Source: Anisus vortex
Lineage: Eukaryota > Mollusca > Gastropoda > Planorbidae
Assembly (NCBI GenBank): GCA_949126835.1
Contig: OX421495.1
Span: forward strand, 5,534,011-5,598,010
Length of the DNA stretch: 64,000 nucleotides
Reading direction: 5' to 3'
In this document: piece after piece, positions 27,001-34,877 of the stretch
How positions within the stretch are numbered: position 1 is the stretch's first letter
Layout: each line of letters opens with the position of its first letter
The notes under the pieces: model-generated
Told to the model about the DNA's origin: nothing
The model's input: only the letters and a program-made list of their open reading frames with translations
The model's database searches: none
Made by a program: the position numbers and the translations under genes

Positions 27001-27653
27001 AAAGATTCAAGAGGATAACCCGGTGGGTGAGCAACCTGAAACAAAGATTCAAGAGGATAACCTGGTGGGTCATTTGTTGGCCTAAAAAATTCTCAAAATA
27101 ATCTTGCATGTAGGCAAGTATGATAAAACAAATCGCTCAATAAAATATATTTTTACTCAGCCAGATAATTTTTCAATTTTTTTTTATTTTAATGTAATGC
27201 AATTATGAACTCAAAATTTTGAGTTTTAAAAAGTGGGAAAATCTATTGAAAAGTTGTCATATAAGGTCATTCGGTAATTTGTGAATGCTTCGCAACAAAA
27301 TTTTTGGGGGTGAAATCCCATTGAATAAAAAAAGAGTATTTGTAACTCTAATAACAAAAGGTATCAAATATATATATATAAAGAAACATTGTATTCTTAT
27401 TTTATTGTTTGCAACTCTTACTTTCTTTACATGGGTTACATGTAACAGTTGGAATAATAAATGCATTGGTTAAGTTAAAGTGTTGATTGATATTTTACTT
27501 GCTTTGACAACTTACCCCCAGTTCATGGGCAGCAGCTATCAATTCGCCCGAGTCCCCTCCTGGTAGAGATGGATGAAGTCGGGCTACATAGAGAATGAAG
27601 CTGAAGGCAAAAATAAATAACCCGACAGAGTACAAGCTTGGTGCATGAAACAT
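7522..27653 (-). CDS. TMEM260 homologue, ER protein O-mannosyltransferase (17 coding exons)
   Basis: Multi-pass membrane enzyme of the DUF2723 family. The human protein is an ER O-mannosyltransferase acting on IPT domains of plexins and the MET and RON receptors (established knowledge). Exons from the ATG: 27516-27653, 21676-21827, 19496-19670, 18334-18447, 16490-16669, 13427-13467, 13216-13299, 12477-12594, 12085-12158, 11868-11946, 11156-11286, 10707-10761, 9797-9948, 9285-9464, 8612-8665, 8342-8432, 7522-7770. All junctions are GT-AG and phases are compatible, giving 688 residues (human about 700). Family landmarks in order: GGDSGELIAAAHELG, HPPGYPLFTLLAKL, SLAAEVFSLNNLLL, CLTNQHTSALF, YLPVSSWLHMARWTWG, FLTHLLRIEYG, FCWRANLDLENPLF, TKGDLPSNSFRYFH, and a C-terminal YWHRNYAIVCERL. 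The acidic GGDSGE loop after the first membrane helix is the likely GT-C catalytic loop (inference). Introns 1 and 3 contain tandem copies of the next exon's 3' splice site. Confidence 0.93.
7905..8085 (-). mobile_element. SINE family B copy (tRNA-derived), intron 16 of TMEM260
   Basis: Reads on the minus strand from GGCTGGTCCTGTGATTAGTTC through a GTAACAGATTC B-box-like part to a tail with GCGCTCTAGAAGATTATT... and ATAGCGC. It matches the copies at 12849-13030 and 30236-30360. Confidence 0.7.
8876..8925. repeat. Short fragment shared with the piggyBac-like element
   Basis: The words GGCAGAATATTTGTTTGATAG and flanks resemble GGCAGAATATTTATTCGATAG at 15409-15429, inside the element at 15230-15837. 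It is probably a decayed related insertion. Confidence 0.4.
9063..9190. repeat. 12-bp minisatellite CAGCTCACAACG
   Basis: About ten and a half tandem copies with one substitution (AATG for AACG), in TMEM260 intron 14. Stop-free frames on both strands are artefacts of the 12-bp period. Confidence 0.92.
10020..10130. repeat. (TA)n microsatellite
   Basis: Interrupted TA dinucleotide tract in TMEM260 intron 12. Confidence 0.9.
10797..10863. repeat. 16-bp tandem repeat near exon 12 acceptor
   Basis: Four copies of GTGTGCACAGGGTTTT, the last one varied. The array starts 35 bp upstream (in gene sense) of the exon 12 acceptor at 10762, inside the region where the branch point should lie. Confidence 0.85.
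10924..11088 (-). mobile_element. SINE family A copy, 3'-truncated, intron 11 of TMEM260
   Basis: Minus-strand copy with the tRNA-like head at the right (GGTTCGAATTCTGATG, the B-box, and GTGGCCGAGGTGCAGCGTG, the A-box) and the conserved body GGTACCTGACATTAGTTGGG. Confidence 0.85.
11440..11668. repeat. Degenerate TTTGTGATATATA repeat
   Basis: Two dozen or so loosely tandem words (TTTGTGATATATA, TTTGTGATATAGGCTA, TTTGTGATTTAGGCTACA) in TMEM260 intron 10. Confidence 0.8.
12849..13030 (+). mobile_element. SINE family B copy (plus orientation), intron 7 of TMEM260
   Basis: Starts GAGCCCGGCTGGTCCTGCGG, an A-box-like tRNA head, has the B-box-like GGTTCTATCCCTGCC, and ends with GCGCACTGAGCATGC and an ATAACAATTATTATTT tail. 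It is the best-preserved copy of this family here. Confidence 0.8.
13468..15229. other. Long AT-rich part of TMEM260 intron 5
   Basis: Apart from the hAT-like fragment, I see no gene or clear repeat here. It is very AT-rich intronic sequence. Confidence 0.6.
13626..13705. mobile_element. hAT-like fragment
   Basis: Contains GGCAACCTTTTGCTAATAGT, GTGCCAA and CGTGCCAACAACCTG. These words resemble the termini of the hAT-like element at 42033-42238. Decayed; no boundaries assigned. Confidence 0.4.
15230..15837. mobile_element. piggyBac-like non-autonomous element (TTAA ends)
   Basis: The 608-bp segment starts TTAACCCTTACAGTCCC and ends GGTACTTTAAGGGTTAA. That gives TTAA at both ends with CCCTT-type terminal inverted repeats, the hallmark of piggyBac elements. 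No transposase frame is present. An internal degenerate repetition of CAGTCCC-rich sequence follows the left end. Confidence 0.65.
16150..16245 (+). mobile_element. SINE/LINE 3'-tail fragment with (AAT)n
   Basis: Sequence (AAT)n-GACATTTGTATAGCGCTGCC followed by a GTAAGCTCAGAGCGC part also occurs inverted at 17540-17605. It is the tail of a dispersed retroelement next to a trinucleotide repeat. Confidence 0.55.
17540..17605 (-). mobile_element. SINE/LINE 3'-tail fragment (inverse of 16150 copy)
   Basis: Contains CCCTGAGCTTAC...GGCAGCGCTATACAAATATT, then an ATT-rich tract: the reverse complement of the 16150-16245 copy. Confidence 0.55.
17728..18247. mobile_element. Non-autonomous DNA transposon, copy 2 (TIR TACTCCCTTTCTT)
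   Basis: 520-bp segment starting TACTTCCTTTCTTTT and ending AAAGAAAGGGAGTA, in opposite orientation to the copy at 6081-6531. It shares several interior blocks with that copy, including TGAAACTTGGGTAGCAGACT, and has no transposase. It lies in intron 4 of TMEM260, about 85 bp downstream (gene sense) of exon 4. Confidence 0.65.
18334..18447 (-). CDS. TMEM260 exon 4
   Basis: 114 bp, phase 0 to 0, encoding VSLIGSFLCGLCLTNQH and then TSALFMPPITVW, a membrane helix with the family's NQH motif. The 5' part of this exon and its acceptor are repeated upstream at 18448-18915. Only this copy continues into the full exon and ends in a donor (AAG before GTACAA). Confidence 0.85.
18448..18915 (-). repeat. 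105-bp tandem repeat of the TMEM260 exon 4 acceptor
   Basis: Additional copies of the exon 4 3' splice site plus its first 51 bp (VSLIGSFLCGLCLTNQH) and 54 bp of intron. Acceptor CTG words on the plus strand occur at 18448 (real exon), 18554, 18659 (mutated to CTA, so TAG), 18764 and 18862; spacings are 106, 105, 105 and 98 bp. The copy nearest the exon is out of frame with it by one base, so using upstream acceptors would not simply extend the exon. Confidence 0.93.
19009..19240 (-). mobile_element. SINE family A copy, intron 3 of TMEM260
   Basis: Minus-orientation copy with body GGTACCTGACATTAGTTGGG and a tRNA-like head with B-box-like GGCTTGAAACC at the right. Confidence 0.85.
20048..20275. 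repeat. 114-bp tandem duplication inside the solo LTR
   Basis: Two copies starting GTGAAATATACATGAATTG and ending near TATTACTAGTCGAA. Direct repeats of this kind are common in LTR U3 regions (general knowledge). Confidence 0.85.
21052..21079. repeat. (GA)n microsatellite
   Basis: About thirteen GA dinucleotides inside the solo LTR. Confidence 0.95.
21676..21827 (-). CDS. TMEM260 exon 2, minimal form (canonical acceptor)
   Basis: With the acceptor TTTGTTTCAG ending at 21828, the exon reads VAHPPGYPLFTLLAKLFI and continues through a membrane helix to LVHR, phase 2, before GTAAGC. This form gives a protein matching the family without insertion. Directly upstream, the same acceptor plus the first 26 bp of the exon is repeated 124 more times, so the 5' end of this exon is ambiguous in vivo. 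Confidence 0.85.
21828..27076 (-). repeat. 42-bp minisatellite made of the TMEM260 exon 2 splice acceptor
   Basis: The unit is 16 bp of intron end (TGAATCTTTGTTTCAG) plus the first 26 bp of exon 2 (GTTGCTCACCCACC onward). The AG-defining CTG on the plus strand recurs from 21828 to 27036, exactly 124 intervals of 42 bp, so there are 125 acceptors and no net length variation. Units differ at a few positions: GTTGCTC, GCTGCTC or GTCGCTC after the AG; CCAGGTTATCC or CCATGTTATCC; and TTGAATC variants. In the exon frame each unit encodes VAHPPGYPLESLFQ, or a variant with Cys for Gly, Ile for Leu and Ala or Thr for the first Val, with no stop. The distal edge decays into intron sequence after 27070. 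Confidence 0.97.
27516..27653 (-). CDS. TMEM260 exon 1: start codon, first membrane helix, GGDSGEL loop
   Basis: ATG at 27653 begins MFHAPSLYSVGLFIF, a hydrophobic first helix, followed by LPGGDSGELIAAAHELG. The exon ends in phase 0 with GGG before GTAAGT. The presumed 5' UTR of this exon begins after an AG at 27668, so at least one further untranslated exon is likely upstream. The conserved family sequence continues directly into exon 2 (V-A-H-P-P-G-Y-P), which fixes the splice partner. Confidence 0.9.
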
Positions 27654-27660
27654 TCTGTCA

Positions 27661-27730
27661 GAAATGTCTGAAAATAAAACATCAAGATGTTAGAAATGTC
27701 TGAAAATAAAACATTAAGATGTTAGAAATG
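27661..27730 (-). repeat. 32-bp duplication at the exon 1 acceptor of TMEM260
   Basis: A unit starting GAAATGTCTGAAAATAAAAC and ending AAGATGTTA (plus strand) is present twice, with a third partial copy. In gene sense each full unit carries TTATTTTCAG followed by ACATTTC, so the presumed 3' splice site of the 5' UTR part of exon 1 is doubled. Confidence 0.75.
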
Positions 27731-30172
27731 TTTGACTATTTAAATTAAAAGCTGAGAATTAATTTACAAATACTGAAGATATTGCGGTAAAAACTTGATG
27801 AAAAGCAAATTCAATGATCACTTTTCAAATCTGCATCCCGTGGTTAGAAAAATTAAACGTCATGTTTCCATCAAAAAATTAAAGTAGGCCTACATCTCAG
27901 ATGTTAAGGGACCTAATCTATTACTTTGAATTTTTAAAACTTCTCTTTTTTTAACACGGAGTGCTTTATGTAAGAGTGACAATTATGTACTTTAAGAAGT
28001 GGGTGAAATATTGTTTTAGCTTGTATTGAAACCCAGTAGGCATACTGTTTTGTAATCATAAAAAATTAACCTGTATCTTAACATAATTTAAAACACTAAT
28101 AGAAATGCAGGACTAGACTCTAACCACAAATGTGCATAGGATGCAATAATCTTCTTTATAGAAGGAGCATGATCTATAATGTATTTATATAAGGTAAGTT
28201 TAAAGAACCACAGCGTGAAACTTAAGTTATGTGTTGTTAAAAACTGATAATTAGAATTTAATTGTAAGATCTTACAATTTCACCAACCAATTCATTACAA
28301 ATACAATTCTTGTTCGGCAAGAAAAGGGTTACCTGTACTAATGGTAGACAGTTTAAGTTAGTATAACTTCATTTTAACATCATTAGTCTCATTAGACATC
28401 ACTTGCAGTCTAACCAGTTTTATCAGCATCAACAGGCAAACCACAGATTAGCATAGGGTGTAATATATTATTCCTAGACATTTCTAAATGACAAGAAGAT
28501 ATATATAGGCGTAGCTGATATACATCTCATAATTAATAATGTAATTTTTCAGTTGATCGTAGTTCATCATTTTAATTTTATATCTCTAAGCTCACAGACA
28601 TGGTAGGCTAAACTTTGAGTTAATTTTATGCAAAATATGAATTAAATATGCCTAAATATTCCTAATATGGAAGATGACCAGATCCATGATATATATATCA
28701 TCCAAATGAATGAATTTTTATTTAATACATTTTTCAATATTCTTGTTGACAAATCTTTATCACATTTTATTTAGCCTACTTAGAGACTTACGGTAGATCT
28801 TAATATAAATATAGGCCCTAGCCCTAATAGTAAATTAGAATCATCAGGATTTTATTTACTTTTAGCCACTTTATAAACTTTATTTATAGTCATAGTTATG
28901 AGTCATAGTATTTTATTTTATGGTTCAACAATCAACGCAGTTAACAATAGGCCTAACAGTATTAACAGTTACAATCAGTTAGTTAAGTTGACTGTCATAC
29001 ATACATAACTTTCATTTAAAAAGCTCATAACTCATAACTTACTCATAAGTCATAAGCCTAAGCCTAAGCCTGCCTAAGGCCCTACGCCTACGCCTAATTA
29101 AAAATATTTTAAGTCATAAGGATAAGGCATAATTTAAATAATTATGATAAATAGTTAAAATAGCCTATTGATAAGTAGATAAGTAAGGTTTGAAAGCGAC
29201 ATATCACCTATCGGATTCACAAATCACAAAAAAAAAAAAAAACATGCTAAAATTACTAAAAAATAATTTGATTGTGCAATGAGCCGAAGTTTTAAAACTA
29301 AAAGTAGGGATTGCAATAAAATTTGGTAATAGAAAAATTCCGTGAGGCAGTTAAACCAAAGTTTAGCCTAAAATTTCACCATTCAAATTTGCCAAATTAT
29401 TCTAATTTAAAATTGCAGAAGTCGTTACGTACCAACAAATATAATGTTTTATTTAGTTACCAGGTCTAATTAATTTGCACTTGTACTAGTAGTTTTAAAC
29501 TAGCATCTAGCAGTACAAAAATAAAACACATAATCACTGAACTCTATATTATTACATTATTGATATTTTATCTTACATGTTACAGACTAGGCCTACAGAC
29601 GCTCCTTTTATTTTAAGAAGATTATTCTGCCCAACTCGGTGATTTATTGATTGACTATGTGTTATGTCTACATTTTTAGCCACGTTTTTACCAGCTTACC
29701 CCCCTTCCATCCCCAATCAAGACAATTTTAATCAACTCACAAGTCAACAACTGTAACTGTCAAATTTTTAAGGGGCCCTTAATAACATTATACACTATTA
29801 TACAAAATTATGTAGCCTATAGGCTAAATTGTAAATTCCATCAAGGCCTATATCCAGTAGCGTCAAGGCTGGTGCAGTACGCAGCCTACGCCTCTGCCTT
29901 TATAGGCCAAATTAAAATGTAAAAAAAAAAGATTTTGAGCCTAATTTTAATTTTGTAATTGTTTTTGAAAACACTGTTAAATTTTGTTGTATGTTGTTAT
30001 ATTTGTCAGAAACCTTTTATAAAATCTAATGTCTTAACCTAATAAATCTTATTTTTATTTTATTATTACCAGTTTTTCAGTTTAAACACAAATATTGAGA
30101 GTCCATGATCCCTAGAGTTGATACTCATGCTGAAGCAAAATATGTTTTAAGTTGGCTATGCTTTGCTTTAGT
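27731..30172. other. Intergenic sequence upstream of TMEM260 exon 1
   Basis: AT-rich, with many short words such as TAGGCCTA and GCCTAAG (for example 29040-29100). No coding sequence or clear promoter was recognised. It should contain the TMEM260 promoter and a possible untranslated first exon on the minus strand. Confidence 0.4.
28075..28200 (+). mobile_element. LINE 3'-end fragment
   Basis: Shares AATGCAGGACTAGACTC and GCAATAATCTTCTTTATAGA with the copies at 44707 and 51310. Only the extreme 3' part is present. Confidence 0.6.
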
Positions 30173-30221
30173 TGGTGGGTGAGCAACCTGAAACAAAGAT
30201 TCAAAGCAATGCTTTAGTTTT
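30173..30221 (-). repeat. Dispersed single copy of the 42-bp TMEM260 unit
   Basis: About 32 bp identical to the array unit (GGTGGGTGAGCAACCTG through AAACAAAGATTCAA, plus strand) sits alone between two copies of GCTTTAGTT (30165-30173 and 30211-30219). It includes the whole TTTGTTTCAG acceptor. It lies about 3.1 kb from the array edge and upstream of exon 1. Confidence 0.85.
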
Positions 30222-30235
30222 AGTCATAGCCATTA

Positions 30236-30360
30236 TCAGTGAGATTGGCTGGTCCTGCGGTTAGTTCACCTGTAAAAACAACACCCTAACGCCGACCAAT
30301 CTATGCCAACTTGCAGGAGTTTTGGGCCTAGAGGGCGTAATAATCTTTTATTTAGAAGGA
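30236..30360 (+). mobile_element. SINE family B copy, decayed
   Basis: GGCTGGTCCTGCGGTTAGTTC head, then GCAGGAGTTTTGGGCCTAGA and AATAATCTTTTA, matching 12849-13030. Confidence 0.65.
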
Positions 30361-30737
30361 ACGTCTATAAACGTATAAGTCAATTGTATTATTATAATAG
30401 AACAATGCTGTTTTGTCTCTTTCCAAGGTTTGGCTCAAGCCAGCAATTTTTTCCTTTAATATTTCTATTGGAACAAAATTCTTTATTTTTTTTATACAAT
30501 TTGGCATTCATCTCTTATGACAATGCAGGCCTTAATATTGATGTCAGCCGTTTAGCAGATTCAGTAATAAATATATACCGGTATATATATCTAGTGAAAA
30601 AATGTGTTCAGGATGTTTAAACTCTGCAATTGAATATTAAATCTTACACTTTTTTTTTTTTTACCAGGGTTTGTTTTTTAAATTCAATACACATTTTGGT
30701 TTTTACTTGAATATTTAGGCTATGCTAAGAACACCAT

Positions 30738-31009
30738 ATGGGGCACGGTAGCCGAGCGGCAGCGCGTTCGACTGGCCTTCCGAGGGTCCTGGGTTCAAAT
30801 CCTGGTGAAGCCGGGATTTTTTTCCCAGGACTTGAGGGTGTCCCTGAGTCTACCCAGCTCTGATGGGTACCTGACATTAGTTGGGGTAAAGTAAAGGCGG
30901 CTGGGCATTGTGCTGGCCCCACATCCCCTAGTATGCCGTGGCCACAGAAACTGGTGAACGCTGCTTCACCAGCCCTATGATCACTTTGGTCCGAAGGGTA
31001 CTTTACTTT
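30738..31009 (+). mobile_element. SINE family A, full-length copy with target duplication
   Basis: A tRNA-like head GGGCACGGTAGCCGAGCGGC (A-box) and GGGTTCAAATCCTGG (B-box) is followed by a body with GGTACCTGACATTAGTTGGG and a tail CCGAAGGGTACTTTACTTT. It is flanked by AGAACACCAT at 30728-30737 and 31010-31019, a perfect target-site duplication. This is the only copy of the family in plus orientation in the window. RNA polymerase III transcription is inferred from the boxes. Confidence 0.92.
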
Positions 31010-32891
31010 AGAACACCATGATATGAACGTCCAGACATATTATAATAATCTATTGCTTCTCCTATTCTTCTAGTTCAAAATAAGCCAAAGATCTTTTATT
31101 GTCTAGTTTGTTTCTCATTAATTTGTTCTAGGCTTTAACTTTAATATTAAAAAAATATCTGCTAACAATTTGATAAACTGGGGGTGTGCCTACAGTGTCC
31201 TAGCATGTGACATATGACTAAAAATTACAAAGACAGCAACAAGCTACAAACAAAGACATACAAGTTGACTGAGAAAAAAACAACAACAACAAATCAACAA
31301 ACAGTTGCATTAATTTTATTTCTCCAGCAAATTGAAAGAAAAAGGAAAAAAAAAATCAATGATTTTTAGTGATGCACAAGTAAAAGAATGAAAAAGAAAT
31401 CCTACACAAAAAAAAGTGTCCAATCCTTTGTACAAGTCTACAACTGAATATGTGAAAGACACTAAAACATGTAGGTCATTTGACATGTTCAAAGGTATAC
31501 AAGGGAAACAATCCCTTCAGATAATTTCCACCCTTTTAAAAAAAAATTAATTAAAAAATGTTTTTGCCTACTATTCCCTTTAAAATTTAAATGTTGGGAT
31601 ATAATAGGAGAATGATATTATATTAAATACTTTTTATTTCAATAAAAAAAGACACCTAAACTGTTAATAAAGCTGTAATCAAGACAAATGTCCATTTGTT
31701 TGGATCAATAAAGAAATCTTATATGGAAAGAAATAATTTGTATTATACAGAAAAAGAAAAGTTCAACAAATAAAAACAATTAAATCTATGTGAACATTTT
31801 TGCACAGTTGAAAATATAAAAGTTACCAAAAATAAAATGAAAACATTTCGTATGATTTCATCTTTGGACATGAACAGAAAAAAACATACATTATTGTTCA
31901 TTGTGGACGACATAAAGCATAATTTTCCTCATGAGATGGAAACATACAAAGATTATGCAATGAAATAATCCAACTAGATCCAAATATATAAATTTATAAA
32001 CTGTTTGAGTATTAACAAATTCTAGTCAAATGCATGTTATAGTTTTATATCATCATTATTCTTTCAGGCAGAGGCCAAACATAGACCAGTTGCCCACATC
32101 ACAGAGAGCAGTTGTTGCCCCCAGAATTTTTTTTTTATTTATCGGCAACACTCTTTCCATTTTTGAGCAGCCCATTACTTATCACAATAAGATTGGAAGG
32201 GGTTTCGGGGGGAGGGAAAAAGGGGCAAGATACAATGCAGAAAAAAAAAAAAAAAAAAAAACTAATTGTTTTTTCAGAGAGATGAGATGGAAAACCAAAT
32301 AATTCAAATTGTACACATTTATTATTTACAAAAAAATGATTAACAAAAAACACAAAACATGTAAGCCTATAAATAATATTTTATCAAGTTTTGTGCTGAT
32401 AGACAAAAGTCTGGTGGCATGAATCTCATGTGGAAAAACACAATGAATGTCTCGATGATAAATCAGACCCAATGCATTGACACTTGTATAAAAAAAAAAA
32501 CATTTTGTTGTATTTTTCTCACCTCCAACAAAAAAGTCTTGCATTCTGTGAAAAATCTGGACACCATTTTCTGCATAAGTGGCTGGGCAGCAGACGTACA
32601 GCTGCAGTGTGTATTTACAGAAATATACAAAAAGAATCAGGGATTAGAAAACAAGGAAATTGTTATATAAAGTCATATATCAAATCTTTGTCTGCAACTT
32701 ATAAAAAAAAATGTTTTTCCAATTTATATTTCATATAAAATATGTTCAATATAATTAATTGTACTGTAATTTTTCATATTTAAAAAAAGCAAAAAATGGT
32801 TTATGAATTCAATGAAGCTGTGAAAAAAAAACAGAGCACAAAAAAATAACTAACAACTTCTTCATTGTAACTTGTCTTTCTTGTTATAACA

Positions 32892-33053
32892 TACCGTATA
32901 TACTCACGGATAAGTCGCACTTTTTATAACAGAAAAAGCAGGGGTGCGACTTATACGCGGGTCAATGACAACATATAAGAAAAATAAATCTTAAACTAGG
33001 GGTGCGACTTAACCACCAGTGCGACTTATACTTATATGCGAGTATATACGGTA
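32892..33053. mobile_element. Foldback MITE with CCGTATATACTC termini
   Basis: Starts TACCGTATATACTCACGG and ends GCGAGTATATACGGTA, an inverted repeat bounded by TA. Interior repeats of GTGCGACTTA and AAGTCGCAC add to the foldback structure. About 160 bp, non-coding. Confidence 0.75.
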
Positions 33054-33989
33054 ATCATATCTAATCTTTCCCATTCATAAAAGTATAACAAATAGACGCT
33101 GACTATAGATCTTACTAATACCACAGAATACTTAACCACTAAATAAGTTACTATGTTCGAGTCATTTTATTACCCAAGTGTCTATTGGTTTAAATAGTCC
33201 ACCATATTTGTATACTTTATATACTAACTGATAATAGGTGGAATTTTGTTTTATTTTTGACATATCTGCTTGACATCTTAAAATAAATGTTTTTTTCCAT
33301 TGAATCGTTTGATATCTAAACACTCTTTAAAAGTGCTGTTACTTTTTCTATTGAGGTGTGAATAACAATAATCAATATTGATTTTAGACTCCTCCCCATT
33401 TTGAGAATTCTTGGAATCAACTAACATTAGTTTTGGCTAGTTATATCAACACACAAAGCCTATGATCCTTTTCAAGTTTGCATCCCATAAGGCAATGTTG
33501 CTCTTATGCACAGCCCACTTAAATTAATGTCAATGTCATGTTTTGTATGTGTGTGTGCTACATTTTACTTGATTATGCAACAATAATAACACATATTAGT
33601 GACATTGGATGAACAGAAAATTTAATTTGAGGATAAATAAACCCACCTCAGCCCCCACTCCAAATATTCTACTATAACTTTTGACTAGCCTTATTTCTAA
33701 AATGTACACAAGTAAATGAAATAGATTTTTTTTTAAAGTAAAAATTTCTCTTTATTTAGTGTTAGTCAAGTTAGTGTTAAGTAAATCCTATAGGTCAGCA
33801 TTTTTTAAATACAATTTCCTGGGCCATTTTGTGGCAGAGGCACTCAAGGAAAACATTTTCATTTTATGAAAAAATGTCAAACTTTTATTCAATTTTTAAT
33901 TCATTCTTTTTTTATTTGTAAACATTTGAATGAACAAAAAAAAAAATGAAATAAATATTTGTTTTAAAGTACACAACTGACATTTTAAA

Positions 33990-34300
33990 AAAATTAATAA
34001 AGAGAAACATGAATGAAAAAATGAATGAGAATTGAATAAAACTTGAATGAAACATGAATGAAACATGAATGAAACTTGAATGAAACTTGAATGAAACATG
34101 AATGAAACTTGAATGAAATTTGAATGAAACATGAATAAATATTGAATGGAACATGAATGGAATATTAATGAAACATGAATGAAACTTGTATGAAACATGA
34201 ATGGAATATGAATGAAACTTGAATGAAACTTTGAAACATGAATAAAACTTGTATGAAACATGAATGAAACTTGTATGAAACATGAATGAAACCTGAGGGA
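33990..34300. repeat. 11-bp minisatellite, AATGAAACATG / AATGAAACTTG
   Basis: Around 28 degenerate copies. The minus strand gives stop-poor frames rich in FHSCFIQ words; these are artefacts. Confidence 0.9.
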
Positions 34301-34617
34301 GTCTTGAGATTTTTCTTAAGGTTATCATCCACACAAAACACAAACAATGACAAATAATACTTTCATGCATATATTTTATTTGCTGGCCATACATTGAAAA
34401 AGAAAATGTTCAGAAAATTCTGGCAAGTCAAAAATGTTCTTAGTTATTCTTTAAAAAAAAAATCTCACTGCTATACATATTTTATGTTTACAGTGGTGTG
34501 AGTAATCTATGATTTAAAAAAAAAAAGAATAAAATTTTGAGGATGTGATCCATGAAAAATAAAGAAATTTCAGAGAAGAGCAAAACAAATACATTGTTCC
34601 AATAACTCAATATATAA

Positions 34618-34877
34618 GTAAAGTACCCTTCTGACCAAACTGATCATAGCAGCGTTCACCAGTTTCTATGGCCACGGTATACGAGGGGATGTGTGGCCAG
34701 CACAATGCCCAGCCGCCTTTACTTTACCCCAACTAGTGTCAGGTACCCATCACAGCTAGGTAGACTCAGGGGCACCCTCAAGTCCTGGGAAAAAATCCTA
34801 GCCTGCACCAGGATTTGAACCGAGAACCCTCGGATCACCAGTCAAACGCACTGCCGCTCGGCCACCTTGCCCCACAG
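34618..34877 (-). mobile_element. SINE family A copy with target duplication
   Basis: Full-length minus-orientation copy, flanked by CTCAATATATAA at 34606-34617 and 34878-34889 (12 bp, perfect). Head at the right with GCCGAGCGGCAGTGCG and GGTTCAAATCCTGG. Confidence 0.92.

Larger units (their letters stand above)
31020..34616. other. Intergenic sequence and possible PLCB 3' UTR
   Basis: AT-rich, with no recognisable coding region. It contains the foldback element at 32892-33053 and the 11-bp minisatellite at 33990-34300. The long low-complexity stretch up to 36620 is a candidate for a long PLCB 3' UTR on the minus strand, but its end cannot be set from sequence alone. Confidence 0.4.

Noticed and set aside
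21828..27076. CRISPR-like direct repeat array
   Set aside because: Units are contiguous with no unique spacers, and the DNA is eukaryotic and clearly derived from a splice junction.
21641..27109. Open reading frames of about 1,670-1,820 codons on both strands
   Set aside because: They arise because the 42-bp unit has no stop in several frames and its length is a multiple of three. Only the minus-strand frame continuous with TMEM260 exon 2 has a possible biological meaning, treated under findings.
30738..30815. tRNA gene
   Set aside because: A- and B-boxes are present but this is the head of a full SINE with target duplications. No proper acceptor stem or anticodon arm could be assigned.
33896..34394. 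Open frames rich in FHSCFIQVS
   Set aside because: Frames across an 11-bp minisatellite.
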